NCBI GenBank assembly: GCA_017561715.1
Contig: JAFZBN010000005.1
Span: forward strand, 62,001-126,000
Source of the DNA: Clostridiales bacterium
GTDB taxonomy: Bacteria > Bacillota > Clostridia > Saccharofermentanales > Saccharofermentanaceae
DNA length: 64,000 bases
Reading direction: 5' to 3'
Program-made: the position numbers and the translations under genes
The notes under the pieces: model-generated
Databases searched by the model: none
The model's input: the letters and a program-made list of their open reading frames with translations, nothing else
What the model was told of the DNA's origin: nothing
Part shown: positions 17,507 through 26,636 of the stretch, piece by piece
How the letters are laid out: every line of letters starts with the position of its first letter
How positions within the stretch are numbered: position 1 is the stretch's first letter

Positions 17507-18609
17507 TCGATCCCACACGAAAGACCGACATATGGCAATACCTGACGACCGTCCGAAAACCGGTCGTTCTTTATGGTACGGGAAATGGTGCCGACAAGAT
17601 CCTCGACCAGCTGATCTTACGAAACATCCCCGTATCCGGTGTCTTTGCGAGCAGCGATTTCGTTCGCGACCGCTCTTTCCGCGGATTCAAAGTGGAGACC
17701 TACGAAGCGCTGAAAGCGCGTTTCCCGGACATGATCGTCCTCGTCTGTTTCGGCACTTCCCTTCCCGATGTCCTTTCCAATATCGACCGTATCCGAAAAG
17801 AATGCGAAGTTTACGCTCCGGACGTTCCCGTCTATGGAAAAGAACTGTTCGACAGCGCTTTTTACGAGGCACATAAGGAGGAGCTTTCGACCGTTCGCGG
17901 ATTCTTAAAAGATGACCTTTCGAGAGAAACTTTCGATTCGGTGATCGACTATAAATTGACGGGCGACTATATGTTGTTAAGACCCTGCGAATCGGCGTTA
18001 GAGGACATTACGTCCATACTTTCGCTTCCCGATCCCGCACATTATATCGACCTCGGAGCATATAACGGAGACACGGTCTCTTTATACACGAAACTGTACC
18101 CGCAGATCCGGAAGATCCTGGCCGTAGAACCGGACAAAAGGAACTTTCGAAAGCTCAATGAAACGGTACAGGTGCTTTTCGGGAAGGAACAGGAGGATGC
18201 TTCCTGCGAGAGAAGTAAGAAAATATCAGTTTCCTGCGTTCAGGCGCTGATCTCAGATCACGACGGAACGGCTTTTGTGCCGAAAAACAGAGGGCGAGGA
18301 GTGCACGAAACGGCAGACGGAGCCGGTGGCGAAGAGCTTACAGCCACGTCACTTGTAACACTGTTACGCGACCTCCGGGCCGACCTCATCAAGATGGATG
18401 TCGAGGGTAATGAACTCCTTGCCTTAAAGGGCGGCGAAAATATCATTCTTCGGGACAAGCCTTCTCTGATCGTATCGTGTTATCACAAAAGTGAGGACCT
18501 CTTCACACTGCCTCTTCTTCTCAAAAAGCTCGTTCCCGAATATAATGTTTACATGCGGCATCATCCGCATCTCCTCTGTTGGGATACCGAATTTATCTTT
18601 TCGGTATAA
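17503..18609 (+). CDS. FkbM family methyltransferase with N-terminal nucleotide-binding-like domain
   Basis: 368 residues. The N-terminal part (residues 1-115) has VVLYGTGNGADKILDQL, a Rossmann-like phosphate loop as in NAD-dependent sugar-modifying proteins. The C-terminal part (about 160-350) is a FkbM-type SAM-dependent methyltransferase: YIDLGAYNGDTVSLYTK is the SAM loop, LAVEPDKRNFRKL the acidic ribose-binding site, and LIKMDVEGNELLALKGG the FkbM signature. The start ATGA overlaps the gntR stop by four bases, so the two are translationally coupled. The substrate, possibly a glycan or peptide, is unknown. Confidence 0.75.
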   Translation: MIDPTRKTDIWQYLTTVRKPVVLYGTGNGADKILDQLILRNIPVSGVFASSDFVRDRSFRGFKVETYEALKARFPDMIVLVCFGTSLPDVLSNIDRIRKECEVYAPDVPVYGKELFDSAFYEAHKEELSTVRGFLKDDLSRETFDSVIDYKLTGDYMLLRPCESALEDITSILSLPDPAHYIDLGAYNGDTVSLYTKLYPQIRKILAVEPDKRNFRKLNETVQVLFGKEQEDASCERSKKISVSCVQALISDHDGTAFVPKNRGRGVHETADGAGGEELTATSLVTLLRDLRADLIKMDVEGNELLALKGGENIILRDKPSLIVSCYHKSEDLFTLPLLLKKLVPEYNVYMRHHPHLLCWDTEFIFSV

Positions 18610-18655
18610 GAGAAGGGAATGGTTGCCCTCTTAGGGCATTATTGGGGAGGATAGT

Positions 18656-19897
18656 ATGGCAAAGAATTGCCCCGGCTGCGGCGGTACGATGGAGTACGAT
18701 CCGGGTTTTGACGCATTGGTCTGCGGATCGTGCGGCAACATCATCGACCCGAAAACTCTGCCGGACGCCGACAGTTTCTATAACGGCGAAGAAGATTCCG
18801 ATAGTCCTACGGATATCGCCGACACACTTTCCGAATTTGAACAATTGACGGGCGAGATGTTTGACCGTCAGGTATATAAGTGCAGCCAGTGCGCCGGTGA
18901 AGTACTCGTTACCGGTACCGAGATCTCCACAAGATGCATCTACTGCGGATCGACTTCGGTCGTTTTCTCGAGGATCGCCAAAGAGAACCGGCCGGATAGG
19001 ATCGTGCCTTTTTCCGTTACGAAGGAAGAAGCCATGGAAACCGTTAAGAAGAATGTCCTTTCCGGCGCGTTTATGCCGAGAGGTTTTAAAAAGATCGATC
19101 CGGAGCTTGTCCGTGGCATTTATATCCCGTACTTCACTTACGACGGTGCGATCGTTGACACCCAGCATCACAGACTCGGCGTCACGGAAAAGTCCTATGT
19201 GTTCGACGGAAGCGCAGAGTTCGAGAATCTCCTGGTCGAGTGCTGTTCCGCTCTCGATGACCGCTCCACGGCACTTCTCGAGCCGTATAACGTTAAAGCA
19301 TCCGTTGAATTTGACACGTCTTATCTCATGGGATTCTATTCAAATTCCTGCGATGTCACTCCCGAAAAAGCACATGGAACGGCAAAGCTCAAGGCAAAGA
19401 CGATCTTTAACTCGCAGATGCGTCAGATCACTCCGGAAAACGGAGCAAAGATCGTCACTTCAAGTCCGAAACTGGAGCTTCACCGGACAGGCTATATTCT
19501 TCTTCCGGCCTGGTTCATCACGATCAACGCGAAAGGAACGCCCTATACTTTCCTCGTAAACGGTCAGTCCGGCCGCTGCACGGGCACCGCACCCTGGAAC
19601 AAAGCAAAGGTCTACGGTACGATCGCAGCATGTACAGTAGCCATCTGGACGATCCTCTTTACGCTTCTTAGCAAAGTGGAACTTCCGCACATCGATAAGA
19701 TAAAGACAGCCACGGCAGCAGACGATCTCATATACACCGGCCGCTTACAGTTAGCAGCGACTCTGCTCGCTATCCTTACCTCTTATGTGATGTTTGTCGC
19801 AGTCAGGAAATTTATGCGTCTGATCCCGAAACTAAAGCGTACCAGTTCGGTAACAACACTCATCTTCGCAGGAAGAAGGCAGGGAGGTGCCAAATGA
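18656..19897 (+). CDS. Zinc-ribbon membrane protein (TFIIB-type N-terminus)
   Basis: 413 residues. The N-terminus has CPGCGG...CGSCG (residues 5-25) and a second knuckle pair CSQCAG...CIYCGS (about 80-105), likely two zinc ribbons. A central soluble domain follows, and two membrane helices near the C-terminus (about 320-340 and 365-385). Such proteins are known in Clostridia but their function is not. The start is supported by GGGGAGGATAGT. It is coupled to the next gene by a four-base ATGA overlap. Confidence 0.65.
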   Translation: MAKNCPGCGGTMEYDPGFDALVCGSCGNIIDPKTLPDADSFYNGEEDSDSPTDIADTLSEFEQLTGEMFDRQVYKCSQCAGEVLVTGTEISTRCIYCGSTSVVFSRIAKENRPDRIVPFSVTKEEAMETVKKNVLSGAFMPRGFKKIDPELVRGIYIPYFTYDGAIVDTQHHRLGVTEKSYVFDGSAEFENLLVECCSALDDRSTALLEPYNVKASVEFDTSYLMGFYSNSCDVTPEKAHGTAKLKAKTIFNSQMRQITPENGAKIVTSSPKLELHRTGYILLPAWFITINAKGTPYTFLVNGQSGRCTGTAPWNKAKVYGTIAACTVAIWTILFTLLSKVELPHIDKIKTATAADDLIYTGRLQLAATLLAILTSYVMFVAVRKFMRLIPKLKRTSSVTTLIFAGRRQGGAK

Positions 19898-20232
19898 TCC
19901 GACTCCTCTCAACAATACTATGCAAAGCGTCGGAAGACGTGGACTGGAGCAAAAGATGGCATGAAGACATGCGCTCGAATTCCCTTGCGGATGTCCGGAT
20001 GTTTGCCGTGATCATCACGCTCATTCTCTGCGTTCTTGCCCTTGCAGTTGTCATGCTGGTCGTCGCGAAGATCCTTGAAAAGAAAAACGATTATGGCGAC
20101 GAAGATGAGCTGCATATGCGAAAAGCCGGCGGCTTCTCAGGTTCCGTCGATGCCAGAATGAGCGTGGATATCGCCTCGGGCTCCGTGAACTGCATGAAGC
20201 GTTTCCACTACGAGGAAGTGACGAAAAGATAG
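19894..20232 (+). CDS. Small single-helix membrane protein coupled to the zinc-ribbon gene
   Basis: 112 residues with one strong helix (about residues 42-66, IITLILCVLALAVVMLVVAK). The N-terminus (SEDVDWSKRWHEDMRSN) and the polar C-terminus have no motif I know. ATGA overlap with the preceding stop and AGGGAGG upstream indicate coupled translation, so it probably works with the zinc-ribbon membrane protein. Confidence 0.55.
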   Translation: MIRLLSTILCKASEDVDWSKRWHEDMRSNSLADVRMFAVIITLILCVLALAVVMLVVAKILEKKNDYGDEDELHMRKAGGFSGSVDARMSVDIASGSVNCMKRFHYEEVTKR

Positions 20233-20245
20233 TTTGTGATAATGA

Positions 20246-21532
20246 TCAGATGATCTGAACCGCGCCCTTTGGACGGATCCGAAGGGTGTGGCATGATCCT
20301 TTGCCGAAAGCACCTTCGAGTGCCTCAGTATATTCACCGACTTTTTCTTTCGGAACAAACGCCTGGATCGTTCCGGCAAACCCGCCGCCATGCACGCGGC
20401 AGGCACCTTCTTTTTCGAGCACTTTCCGGCTCAGAAGAAGAGCCAGCGGGATATCCTGCGTTTCAGGCGTTGCCGTGCTAAAGAGATTCTGAAGGAGAGT
20501 CTCTGAAGATCTTCCCGATTCATTGACCAGTTCCAGGAACGTCTTCATGTCTTCGTTATCCAGCGCTTCCGCTTCTTTTCCGACACGCGCGTCATCAGCG
20601 AAAAAGTGAGCACTTCGGAGGATCGACCGGTCGGTGATCTCGGGGTCTCTTTTCAGTCTGCTGATGCGGGCGGAAAACTCCTTTTCATCGACGTCTCGGA
20701 GATTATCCTTGCCGAAGAAACGGGCGACACTTCTCATCTCTTTCGGGATCGCCGAATACTCTTCCGAAAGATCCGCGTGGCTGCCTTTTGTATCTGTAAT
20801 GACGAGCGAAAAACCGAGCTTATCCAGATTACATTGATGAGCGTCTATCTTTGGTGAGGAAGGGTATTTAAAATCGATCTGCACAAGTCCTCCGACCGCC
20901 GATATCATCTGGTCCATAAGACCGCAGGCCTTCCCGAAATATATATTTTCCGCAATCTGTCCGAACTTCGCGATCTCCTCGTTCCCGGCCTTCCCGCCAT
21001 TAAACATGCAGTCGATCACCTTTCCGATCAGGACCTCAAATGCCGCGGAAGAAGAAAGTCCGCTTCCGGAAAGCACGGAGGATGTCATGTAAACATCAAA
21101 TCCGCCGACTTCGACGCCGAGTCCCGAAAAGCATGCTGCTACCCCGCGGATCAGGGACGCTGTCGTTCCCTTTTCGACTTCTTTTGGGGAAAGATCGTCG
21201 AGGTCAACTTCTAAAAACGGATATCCTTCTGATTGGAGACGGATCGCTTTCTCACCGTTAGTGGCAACGATCGCGATCGCGTCAAGATCGACCGCCGCGG
21301 CGAGTACTCTTCCGTGCTGGTGATCCGTATGATTGCCGCAGATCTCCGTTCTGCCGGGTGCCGAGAATACATACGCATCTTTTTCTCCAAAGAGTTTTCC
21401 GAACTCTTCCAAAGCACGGATATATCGCTCTTTTTGCATCTTCAGGATATCCGGATCGCATCCGTACAGCTCCGAAAACATACCATCGTTCGCGCATTTA
21501 TTTATTTTCATCAATATTTCCCGGATCGTCAT
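20246..21532 (-). CDS. galK: Galactokinase
   Basis: GHMP-family kinase that phosphorylates galactose at C1 (Leloir pathway). 428 residues. The signature GRTEICGNHTDHQHGRVLAA (about residue 60) is the galactokinase substrate motif, SSVLSGSGLSSSAAFEVLIG is the ATP-binding GLSSS loop, and CRVHGGGFAGTIQAFVP is the third GHMP motif. The longer N-terminus (about 40 residues before the signature) is seen in clostridial enzymes. No galT or galE is adjacent. It is followed convergently by the zinc-ribbon pair. Confidence 0.9.
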   Translation of the reverse strand: MTIREILMKINKCANDGMFSELYGCDPDILKMQKERYIRALEEFGKLFGEKDAYVFSAPGRTEICGNHTDHQHGRVLAAAVDLDAIAIVATNGEKAIRLQSEGYPFLEVDLDDLSPKEVEKGTTASLIRGVAACFSGLGVEVGGFDVYMTSSVLSGSGLSSSAAFEVLIGKVIDCMFNGGKAGNEEIAKFGQIAENIYFGKACGLMDQMISAVGGLVQIDFKYPSSPKIDAHQCNLDKLGFSLVITDTKGSHADLSEEYSAIPKEMRSVARFFGKDNLRDVDEKEFSARISRLKRDPEITDRSILRSAHFFADDARVGKEAEALDNEDMKTFLELVNESGRSSETLLQNLFSTATPETQDIPLALLLSRKVLEKEGACRVHGGGFAGTIQAFVPKEKVGEYTEALEGAFGKGSCHTLRIRPKGAVQII

Positions 21533-21544
21533 AGAACACCTCTG

Positions 21545-22282
21545 TTATCTCGAGTAAACGCCTGTAAGGATCTCACGTGCATAGGCTTCTTTCAGCGGAA
21601 GTCCTTCCGTCGCAAGCGCGATATCCGCTTCTTTTTGGTTATCATAGGGAACGGAAAGGATCGAAAAAGAGATCGGTTTCAGTTCTTCTTCATTCAGATC
21701 GCCTTCTACCAGAAGCGCGTGGGCGCGCGGCATACCGATACTGTTTCCGACACTTCCGGTATTGATGGCATACCCGTCGTGAAGGGATCTTACATACGGG
21801 CGGTGGCTGTCGGCGCAGATATAGCTGTCGTATCTGGTCTTTTTCGCTTCTGAATAGAAGCCCTGTTTCAGCCATTCGTCGGAATCGAATCCCTGATAAA
21901 GATTATCGACCGGACGACCGTGGAACAAGCGGAAACGGATACCGCTGATCAGGATCTCATCTTCGTAGGGAAGTGATTGGAGCCACATCAGGCGTTCTTC
22001 GCCCAGCTGCTCATAGAAAAATCGATTCTCGGCGGCATAGTGGCTGTGTTTATTGTCTCTTTTGCGATAACTGTCGATGATCCACTCATCCCAGTTGCCC
22101 TTAAGGAAGTGGTCGCAGTTTGCCTTTACCCAGTCACAGGTCTCACAGTTGGAAGGCCCTTTTCCTACGGCATCGCCTAAAAACCAGACCTGCTCCGGCG
22201 CGATCCTTTTGATCTCATTCGCCATCGCCTCTGTCGCGACCATATTTCCGTGAAGATCTCCCAAGAAAACGATCCTGCTCAT
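21545..22282 (-). CDS. Calcineurin-like metallophosphoesterase
   Basis: 245 residues beginning MSRIVFLGDLHGN with the GD-x-HG metal site, WFLGDAVGKGPSNCETCDWV (GDxxGxGP), KGNWDEWI (GNxD/E) and SHRPYVRSL plus INTGSVGNSIGMPRAHALL, the MPE/YfcE-like arrangement resembling diadenosine polyphosphatase or PP2A-like phosphatases. Cytoplasmic. GAGGAGGG precedes the ATG. It ends 12 bases before galK on the same strand, so they may be cotranscribed. Substrate unknown. Confidence 0.8.
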   Translation of the reverse strand: MSRIVFLGDLHGNMVATEAMANEIKRIAPEQVWFLGDAVGKGPSNCETCDWVKANCDHFLKGNWDEWIIDSYRKRDNKHSHYAAENRFFYEQLGEERLMWLQSLPYEDEILISGIRFRLFHGRPVDNLYQGFDSDEWLKQGFYSEAKKTRYDSYICADSHRPYVRSLHDGYAINTGSVGNSIGMPRAHALLVEGDLNEEELKPISFSILSVPYDNQKEADIALATEGLPLKEAYAREILTGVYSR

Positions 22283-22461
22283 GAAATGCCCTCCTCATCG
22301 GGATCTGTAACACCTTTATGGTTTTCCCGCCTGGTGGGAAGAACCGTTCTTCATTCATGATAATACAAAAGCATCTCTTTGGAAAAGTATTCTCCTCCTG
22401 CACTTCCTTTGACATCTGTAGTAATATGTATGCATGATTAATCCAAAAGGATCGACATGAA

Positions 22462-23196
22462 ATGAACGTAAATGATGACATCTTTTCCAGAACATACGGG
22501 ATCTACGGTCCCGATATGACCCGCCTTTTTGACGCGCATGTGGCCGTGATCGGCTTAGGCGGTGTCGGCGGGGCGCTGGCTCTTTCGCTTGCCCGTGCAG
22601 GTGTCGGCGAAATGACTCTCGTGGACGGAGACTTCATCGTTGAGTCCAATCTCAACCGCCAGATGATCGCCTCGCGTTCAGCTCTTGGAAAGAAGAAAGC
22701 CGAGGTCACAGCGCAGCTGATCGCCGATATCAACCCCGATATCAAGACGCATGTGGTCACGGAATTCATCTGTAGTGAAAACATGGCACGTATCCTCAAA
22801 GACGTCGATTACGTGGCTGATGCCATCGACGACGTACGCAGTAAGCTCGACCTCATCGAGTACTGCACGAACCGGAAGATCGCCATTATCAGCGCCATGG
22901 GCGCCGGAAACAAGCTGAATCCATGCGGGTTTCGCGTGTCGGATATCGCAAAGACGCTGAATGACCCTCTCTCGAAAGTGGTCCGACAGCGTCTGAGAAA
23001 GCGCGGGATCAACCACTTGAAAGTCGTTTTCTCGGAAGAATCCCCGACAAGTGCTTTTGCCAAGGAATCGTCGGAAGAAGGGTCACCTGCATCTTCTGAT
23101 TACACGAAGAGAAATCCTCCGGCAAGTTCGCCTTTTGTTCCGTCCGCGGCCGGACTTCTAATGGGAAGTGAAATAGTAAAAGACCTGCTCTCCTGA
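22462..23196 (+). CDS. tcdA: tRNA threonylcarbamoyladenosine dehydratase (ThiF/E1-like)
   Basis: ATP-dependent dehydratase that forms cyclic t6A at position 37 of tRNAs. 244 residues with VAVIGLGGVGGALALSLARA (ATP loop), LVDGDFIVESNLNRQ, and the VADAIDDVRSKLDLIEYC motif of the E1-like fold. RKI-AIISAMGAGNKLNP matches the TcdA/YgdL group rather than MoeB or ThiF. The stop codon lies inside a terminator stem. Convergent with the CapD-like gene. Confidence 0.85.
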   Translation: MNVNDDIFSRTYGIYGPDMTRLFDAHVAVIGLGGVGGALALSLARAGVGEMTLVDGDFIVESNLNRQMIASRSALGKKKAEVTAQLIADINPDIKTHVVTEFICSENMARILKDVDYVADAIDDVRSKLDLIEYCTNRKIAIISAMGAGNKLNPCGFRVSDIAKTLNDPLSKVVRQRLRKRGINHLKVVFSEESPTSAFAKESSEEGSPASSDYTKRNPPASSPFVPSAAGLLMGSEIVKDLLS

Positions 23197-23210
23197 GCAG
23201 GTCTTTCTGT
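23182..23210 (+). terminator. Terminator overlapping the end of tcdA
   Basis: GACCTGCTC (23182-23190) and GAGCAGGTC (23195-23203) form a 9-base-pair stem with a 4-base loop followed by TTTCTGTTTTC. The tcdA stop codon is in the loop and 3' arm. Confidence 0.75.
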
Positions 23211-23233
23211 TTTCTTTCTTTTGTTTTTGAGGA

Positions 23234-25132
23234 TCACTTCGTGCCCGGTCTGTACGTCGGAACGATCTCCTGCACGTATTTCTTGATATCCTCGTCGTCT
23301 TCCTGGCTGTCCTGGTCGAGTTCTTCGACTTTCTTTCTGAGCCATTCGTCATCCATTTCGATCGGCTTTCCGATGAAGATAAGCTTGTTATCTGTCGTCT
23401 GCATGCCTTCTTCGTCCATGAGCTTCTCTTCGTAGAGCTTCTCACCCGGGCGAAGTCCGGTATAAACGATCGGAATATCAACATCCGGAGTCAGACCGGA
23501 GAGCTTGATGAGGTTTCTGGCCATATCGTCGATCTTGACCGGATCACCCATATCGAGAACGAAGATCTCTCCGCCCTTCGCGTACTGGGAAGCCTGAAGT
23601 ACCAGTGATACGGCCTCCGGGATCGTCATGAAGTAACGGATGATGTCCTTGTGGGTAACCGTGACCGGACCACCCTCTTCGATCTGCTTTCTGAAAAGCG
23701 GAACGACAGAACCGTTGGATCCGAGAACGTTACCGAAACGTACGGCTACGAAGTTCGTATCCGGTGTGCTTCTGTTCATCATCTGAATGACCATCTCACA
23801 GATACGCTTGGACGCACCCATGAGGTTTGTCGGGTTAACGGCCTTGTCCGTGGAGATCAGGACGAAGGTCTCGACGCCTGCGTGAGCTGCGGCAACCGCT
23901 GTCTTATATGTGCCCATGACGTTGTTCTTGATGGCTTCGTTCGGGCTGTCTTCCATAAGCGGAACGTGCTTGTGGGCAGCCGCGTGGAATACGATGTTCG
24001 GCTTATACTTCTGCATGACGCTCTCGATACGGTGCGTATTTCTTACGGAACCGATCAGGGTAACGAGATTCAGCTTTTCGTGGTACTTACGTACGAGCTC
24101 CTGCTGGATGTCGTAAGCGCCATTCTCGTAGATATCGAAGATGATCAGCTGCTTCGGCTGGTGCGCCGCGATCTGACGGCAGAGCTCGGAACCGATGGAT
24201 CCGCCGCCGCCCGTGACCAGGATGGTCTTTCCTTTGAGCATCTTGAATACTTCATCGTTATTGATCTGGATCGGATCTCTTCCGAGAAGGTCGATCAGTT
24301 CTACGTCCTTGAGGCGGTTAACGCTGACTTCACCGTTTGCAAGCTGGTATACGCCCGGGAGAACACGTACTTTCGCACCGGTCTCCTTACAGATGTCCAG
24401 GATCTCTTTTCTGTCTTTCGGGGAAGCTGTCGGCATGGCGAAGATGATGGATCCGACATTGTACTCGGCAGCTTTTTCAACGATCACGTCACGGCCACCG
24501 ACGATCGGCACACCATAAAGCTCACGGCCGATCTTACCCGGATTATCGTCGATGATACATACCGGTCTCTGGTTCTGGTGGGAATCGTTCTTTAATTCAC
24601 GAAGGAGAACGCCGCCGGCAGAACCACCGCCGATGATCATGACATTCTCCGCGTTACCTGCGCGATACTCGGCGCTCTTACTGAACTGATTTCTGATGTA
24701 ACGCAGGAGTCTATAGGAAAAACGAACGAAAACGTGAAGCACGAACGCGAAGAAGATTCCGAAGAAATAGAATGATCTCGGCATGTCGATCTTCATGATA
24801 TACTTGGCGGCGATATTGCAGATGGCAATTACGCAGTACGCCTCAACCATGGTAAAGGTCTCGTCGATACTGACATAAGACCAGATGCTGTGATACAGCT
24901 TAAAGATCAGGAAAATGGCGATCGTGATGACGCACAAGATCGGGATGATACGCAGATATGTCTGGAAATACTCCTTCGGAATGCTCTGGAAACGCATATC
25001 GAAGCGGAGCCACAATGCAGCAAAATACGAGAAAATAACTACCAGGATATCGGCAATGATGACGACCATAGAGTGGGTGATCCACTGCATGTCGACTGAT
25101 TTCTTTACTTTGTCTGTCTTATTCTTTTCCAT
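23234..25132 (-). CDS. Polysaccharide biosynthesis nucleotide-sugar 4,6-dehydratase (CapD/PglF family)
   Basis: Membrane-bound UDP-GlcNAc-type dehydratase for capsule or glycan sugars. 632 residues: four N-terminal membrane helices (about 15-150), a CoA-binding-like Rossmann domain (VMIIGGGSAGGVLLRELK near residue 175), then the extended SDR catalytic domain with TILVTGGGGSIGSELCRQI near residue 320 and ISTDKAVNPTNLMGASKRIC. The usual catalytic Tyr position is Met-Gly here (NLMGASK), as in the PglF/FlaA1 group. Ends in an acidic region. It stands alone; no glycosyltransferases are adjacent. Confidence 0.88.
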   Translation of the reverse strand: MEKNKTDKVKKSVDMQWITHSMVVIIADILVVIFSYFAALWLRFDMRFQSIPKEYFQTYLRIIPILCVITIAIFLIFKLYHSIWSYVSIDETFTMVEAYCVIAICNIAAKYIMKIDMPRSFYFFGIFFAFVLHVFVRFSYRLLRYIRNQFSKSAEYRAGNAENVMIIGGGSAGGVLLRELKNDSHQNQRPVCIIDDNPGKIGRELYGVPIVGGRDVIVEKAAEYNVGSIIFAMPTASPKDRKEILDICKETGAKVRVLPGVYQLANGEVSVNRLKDVELIDLLGRDPIQINNDEVFKMLKGKTILVTGGGGSIGSELCRQIAAHQPKQLIIFDIYENGAYDIQQELVRKYHEKLNLVTLIGSVRNTHRIESVMQKYKPNIVFHAAAHKHVPLMEDSPNEAIKNNVMGTYKTAVAAAHAGVETFVLISTDKAVNPTNLMGASKRICEMVIQMMNRSTPDTNFVAVRFGNVLGSNGSVVPLFRKQIEEGGPVTVTHKDIIRYFMTIPEAVSLVLQASQYAKGGEIFVLDMGDPVKIDDMARNLIKLSGLTPDVDIPIVYTGLRPGEKLYEEKLMDEEGMQTTDNKLIFIGKPIEMDDEWLRKKVEELDQDSQEDDEDIKKYVQEIVPTYRPGTK

Positions 25133-25261
25133 TTGTACCTCGAATAGTCCAAACTCGCCCTTATATCATATTAAAACGATGATACCATAAATAAGGAACG
25201 CTTTCGAGATATTAATACACAATCCGCCTTGTGTCAACACCAGAGCGAAAAGTCAAATAGT

Positions 25262-25440
25262 AAAAGAGGAGGGGGGTGGAAGCGGATCTTTCCGATCCGC
25301 TTCCACGATATGAAATTAGAAGATAGAACGGGGTGGTGTCCCCTACAGGAAGGCCGGCAGTGCAGGTGGTTAGCTTGGGTTATGGGTCCGTGCCTCCCTG
25401 ACAATTCTTATTCTCGCATGCCACTATGACTCTCAAATGA
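25262..25440 (-). ncRNA. Candidate structured non-coding RNA in a 346-base gene-free stretch
   Basis: The interval 25133-25478 has no convincing reading frame. At 25277-25307 GTGGAAGCGGATC and its complement form a 13-base-pair hairpin with loop TTTCC. The adjoining 25330-25400 is GC-rich with several short self-complementary blocks (GGGG-CCCC, CCGGC, AGGTGG), unlike the AT-rich flanks. On the minus strand TTGAGA-17-GAATAA (about 25412-25437) could start a transcript of about 150 bases that ends after the hairpin. I could not match it to 6S, SRP, tmRNA, RNase P or a known riboswitch. Strand is uncertain. Confidence 0.35.
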
Positions 25441-25478
25441 CAGGAAAGTGAGAGATGTGTAATTTACGAGAATACGCC

Positions 25479-26489
25479 TTAGAATCCGGCCTTTGCGCTT
25501 TCAAGGGTGCTGATCACGCGGTCGCACCACTCGTCGAACTCCTTGTCTTCGTTCTGGAATTCCGGGTGTTCGAGCACGTTTTTCACAGTCATCTTGATGC
25601 CCTCTCGTGCGGAGATCTCCGCATGGAAATCCGGGACAAGTGCTTTTACCTTGGAATTATCGAAAACGACGGAATTGGCTTTATCGCCGATGAGGCTTCC
25701 GAGGAAGTCGTAGGAACTCATGTCGCAGAGCGTCTGCGAAGAAACGTAGTAAGGCTTGAGCTCGACACCGAGTGCTTCGGCGATCGCTCCGTAGATCTCG
25801 TTCCAGCTTACGCTCTCGTCGGTCGTGATCTGGAAAGCCTCGCCGATCGCCTTCGGATTGCCGATGAGGCCGACGTATGCCTTGGCAAAATCACTGTTAT
25901 GGGTAATGGTCCAAAGGGAAGTTCCGTCACCGTGGATGATGACCGGCTTGCCTTCCTTGATGCGCTTAACGACCTGCCAGCTGCCGCCGTCGCCGTGAAC
26001 GCCCAGCGGGACGCTTCTTTCGTCATATGTGTGGCTCGGACGGACGATCGTGACCGGGAAACCCTCGTTTTTATAGAGGTCCATGAGAAGCTTCTCACAG
26101 GCGATCTTGTTTCTGGAATACTCCCAGTAGGGATTTTCCAGGGGAGTTTCCTCGGTGATCACATAGCCCTTCGGTGGCTTTTGATACGCCGACGCCGAGC
26201 TGATGTAGATGAACTGCTTTGTCTTGTCTTTGAAAAGGCGGAAGTCGCGCTTGAGCTGCTCGGGAACAAACCCGATGAACTCGCCGACGCAGTCGAAGGT
26301 CATGCCTTCGAGTTTCTTCGCCGTCTCTTCTTCGTTGCTGATGTCAGCGATGATAGTCTTCACTCCGGAAGGAAGTTCATCGCTCCTGTTACCTCGGTTG
26401 AGAAGGTAAAGGTCATGGCCCTGTTTCGCGAGAAGTCTCGTGATCGCCATGCTGATCGTGCCGGTTCCGCCGATAAATAGAATTTTCAT
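25479..26489 (-). CDS. NAD-dependent epimerase/dehydratase family protein (extended SDR)
   Basis: 336 residues, Rossmann fold beginning MKILFIGGTGTISMAITRLL (GxxGxxS/T loop), with YISSASAYQ, and a YSRNKIACEKLL YxxxK catalytic pair near residue 143. This arrangement matches SDRs annotated as NAD-dependent nucleotide-sugar epimerases or isoflavone-reductase-like proteins in Clostridia. Substrate unknown. A GAGGGATAG ribosome site precedes the ATG. It is separated from the CapD-like gene by the candidate RNA. Confidence 0.75.
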   Translation of the reverse strand: MKILFIGGTGTISMAITRLLAKQGHDLYLLNRGNRSDELPSGVKTIIADISNEEETAKKLEGMTFDCVGEFIGFVPEQLKRDFRLFKDKTKQFIYISSASAYQKPPKGYVITEETPLENPYWEYSRNKIACEKLLMDLYKNEGFPVTIVRPSHTYDERSVPLGVHGDGGSWQVVKRIKEGKPVIIHGDGTSLWTITHNSDFAKAYVGLIGNPKAIGEAFQITTDESVSWNEIYGAIAEALGVELKPYYVSSQTLCDMSSYDFLGSLIGDKANSVVFDNSKVKALVPDFHAEISAREGIKMTVKNVLEHPEFQNEDKEFDEWCDRVISTLESAKAGF

Positions 26490-26636
26490 AGTCTATCCCT
26501 CGTATGTGTCTTTTTCATGCTTTCAAGTTCGAAATACGACTTCAAATTAGCATGCGAAAAAATCGAAATCAATTGCTTCGAAACACATAGAGCGATTTAC
26601 TAAATTTTTGAATTAAATCGTTATATTTTTGATCGA

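Noticed and set aside
25262..25440. SRP RNA, 6S RNA, tmRNA, RNase P or a riboswitch
   Set aside because: The diagnostic loops (for example GGTCCGGAAGG of SRP or the tmRNA 3' end) are absent on both strands, so no family was assigned.
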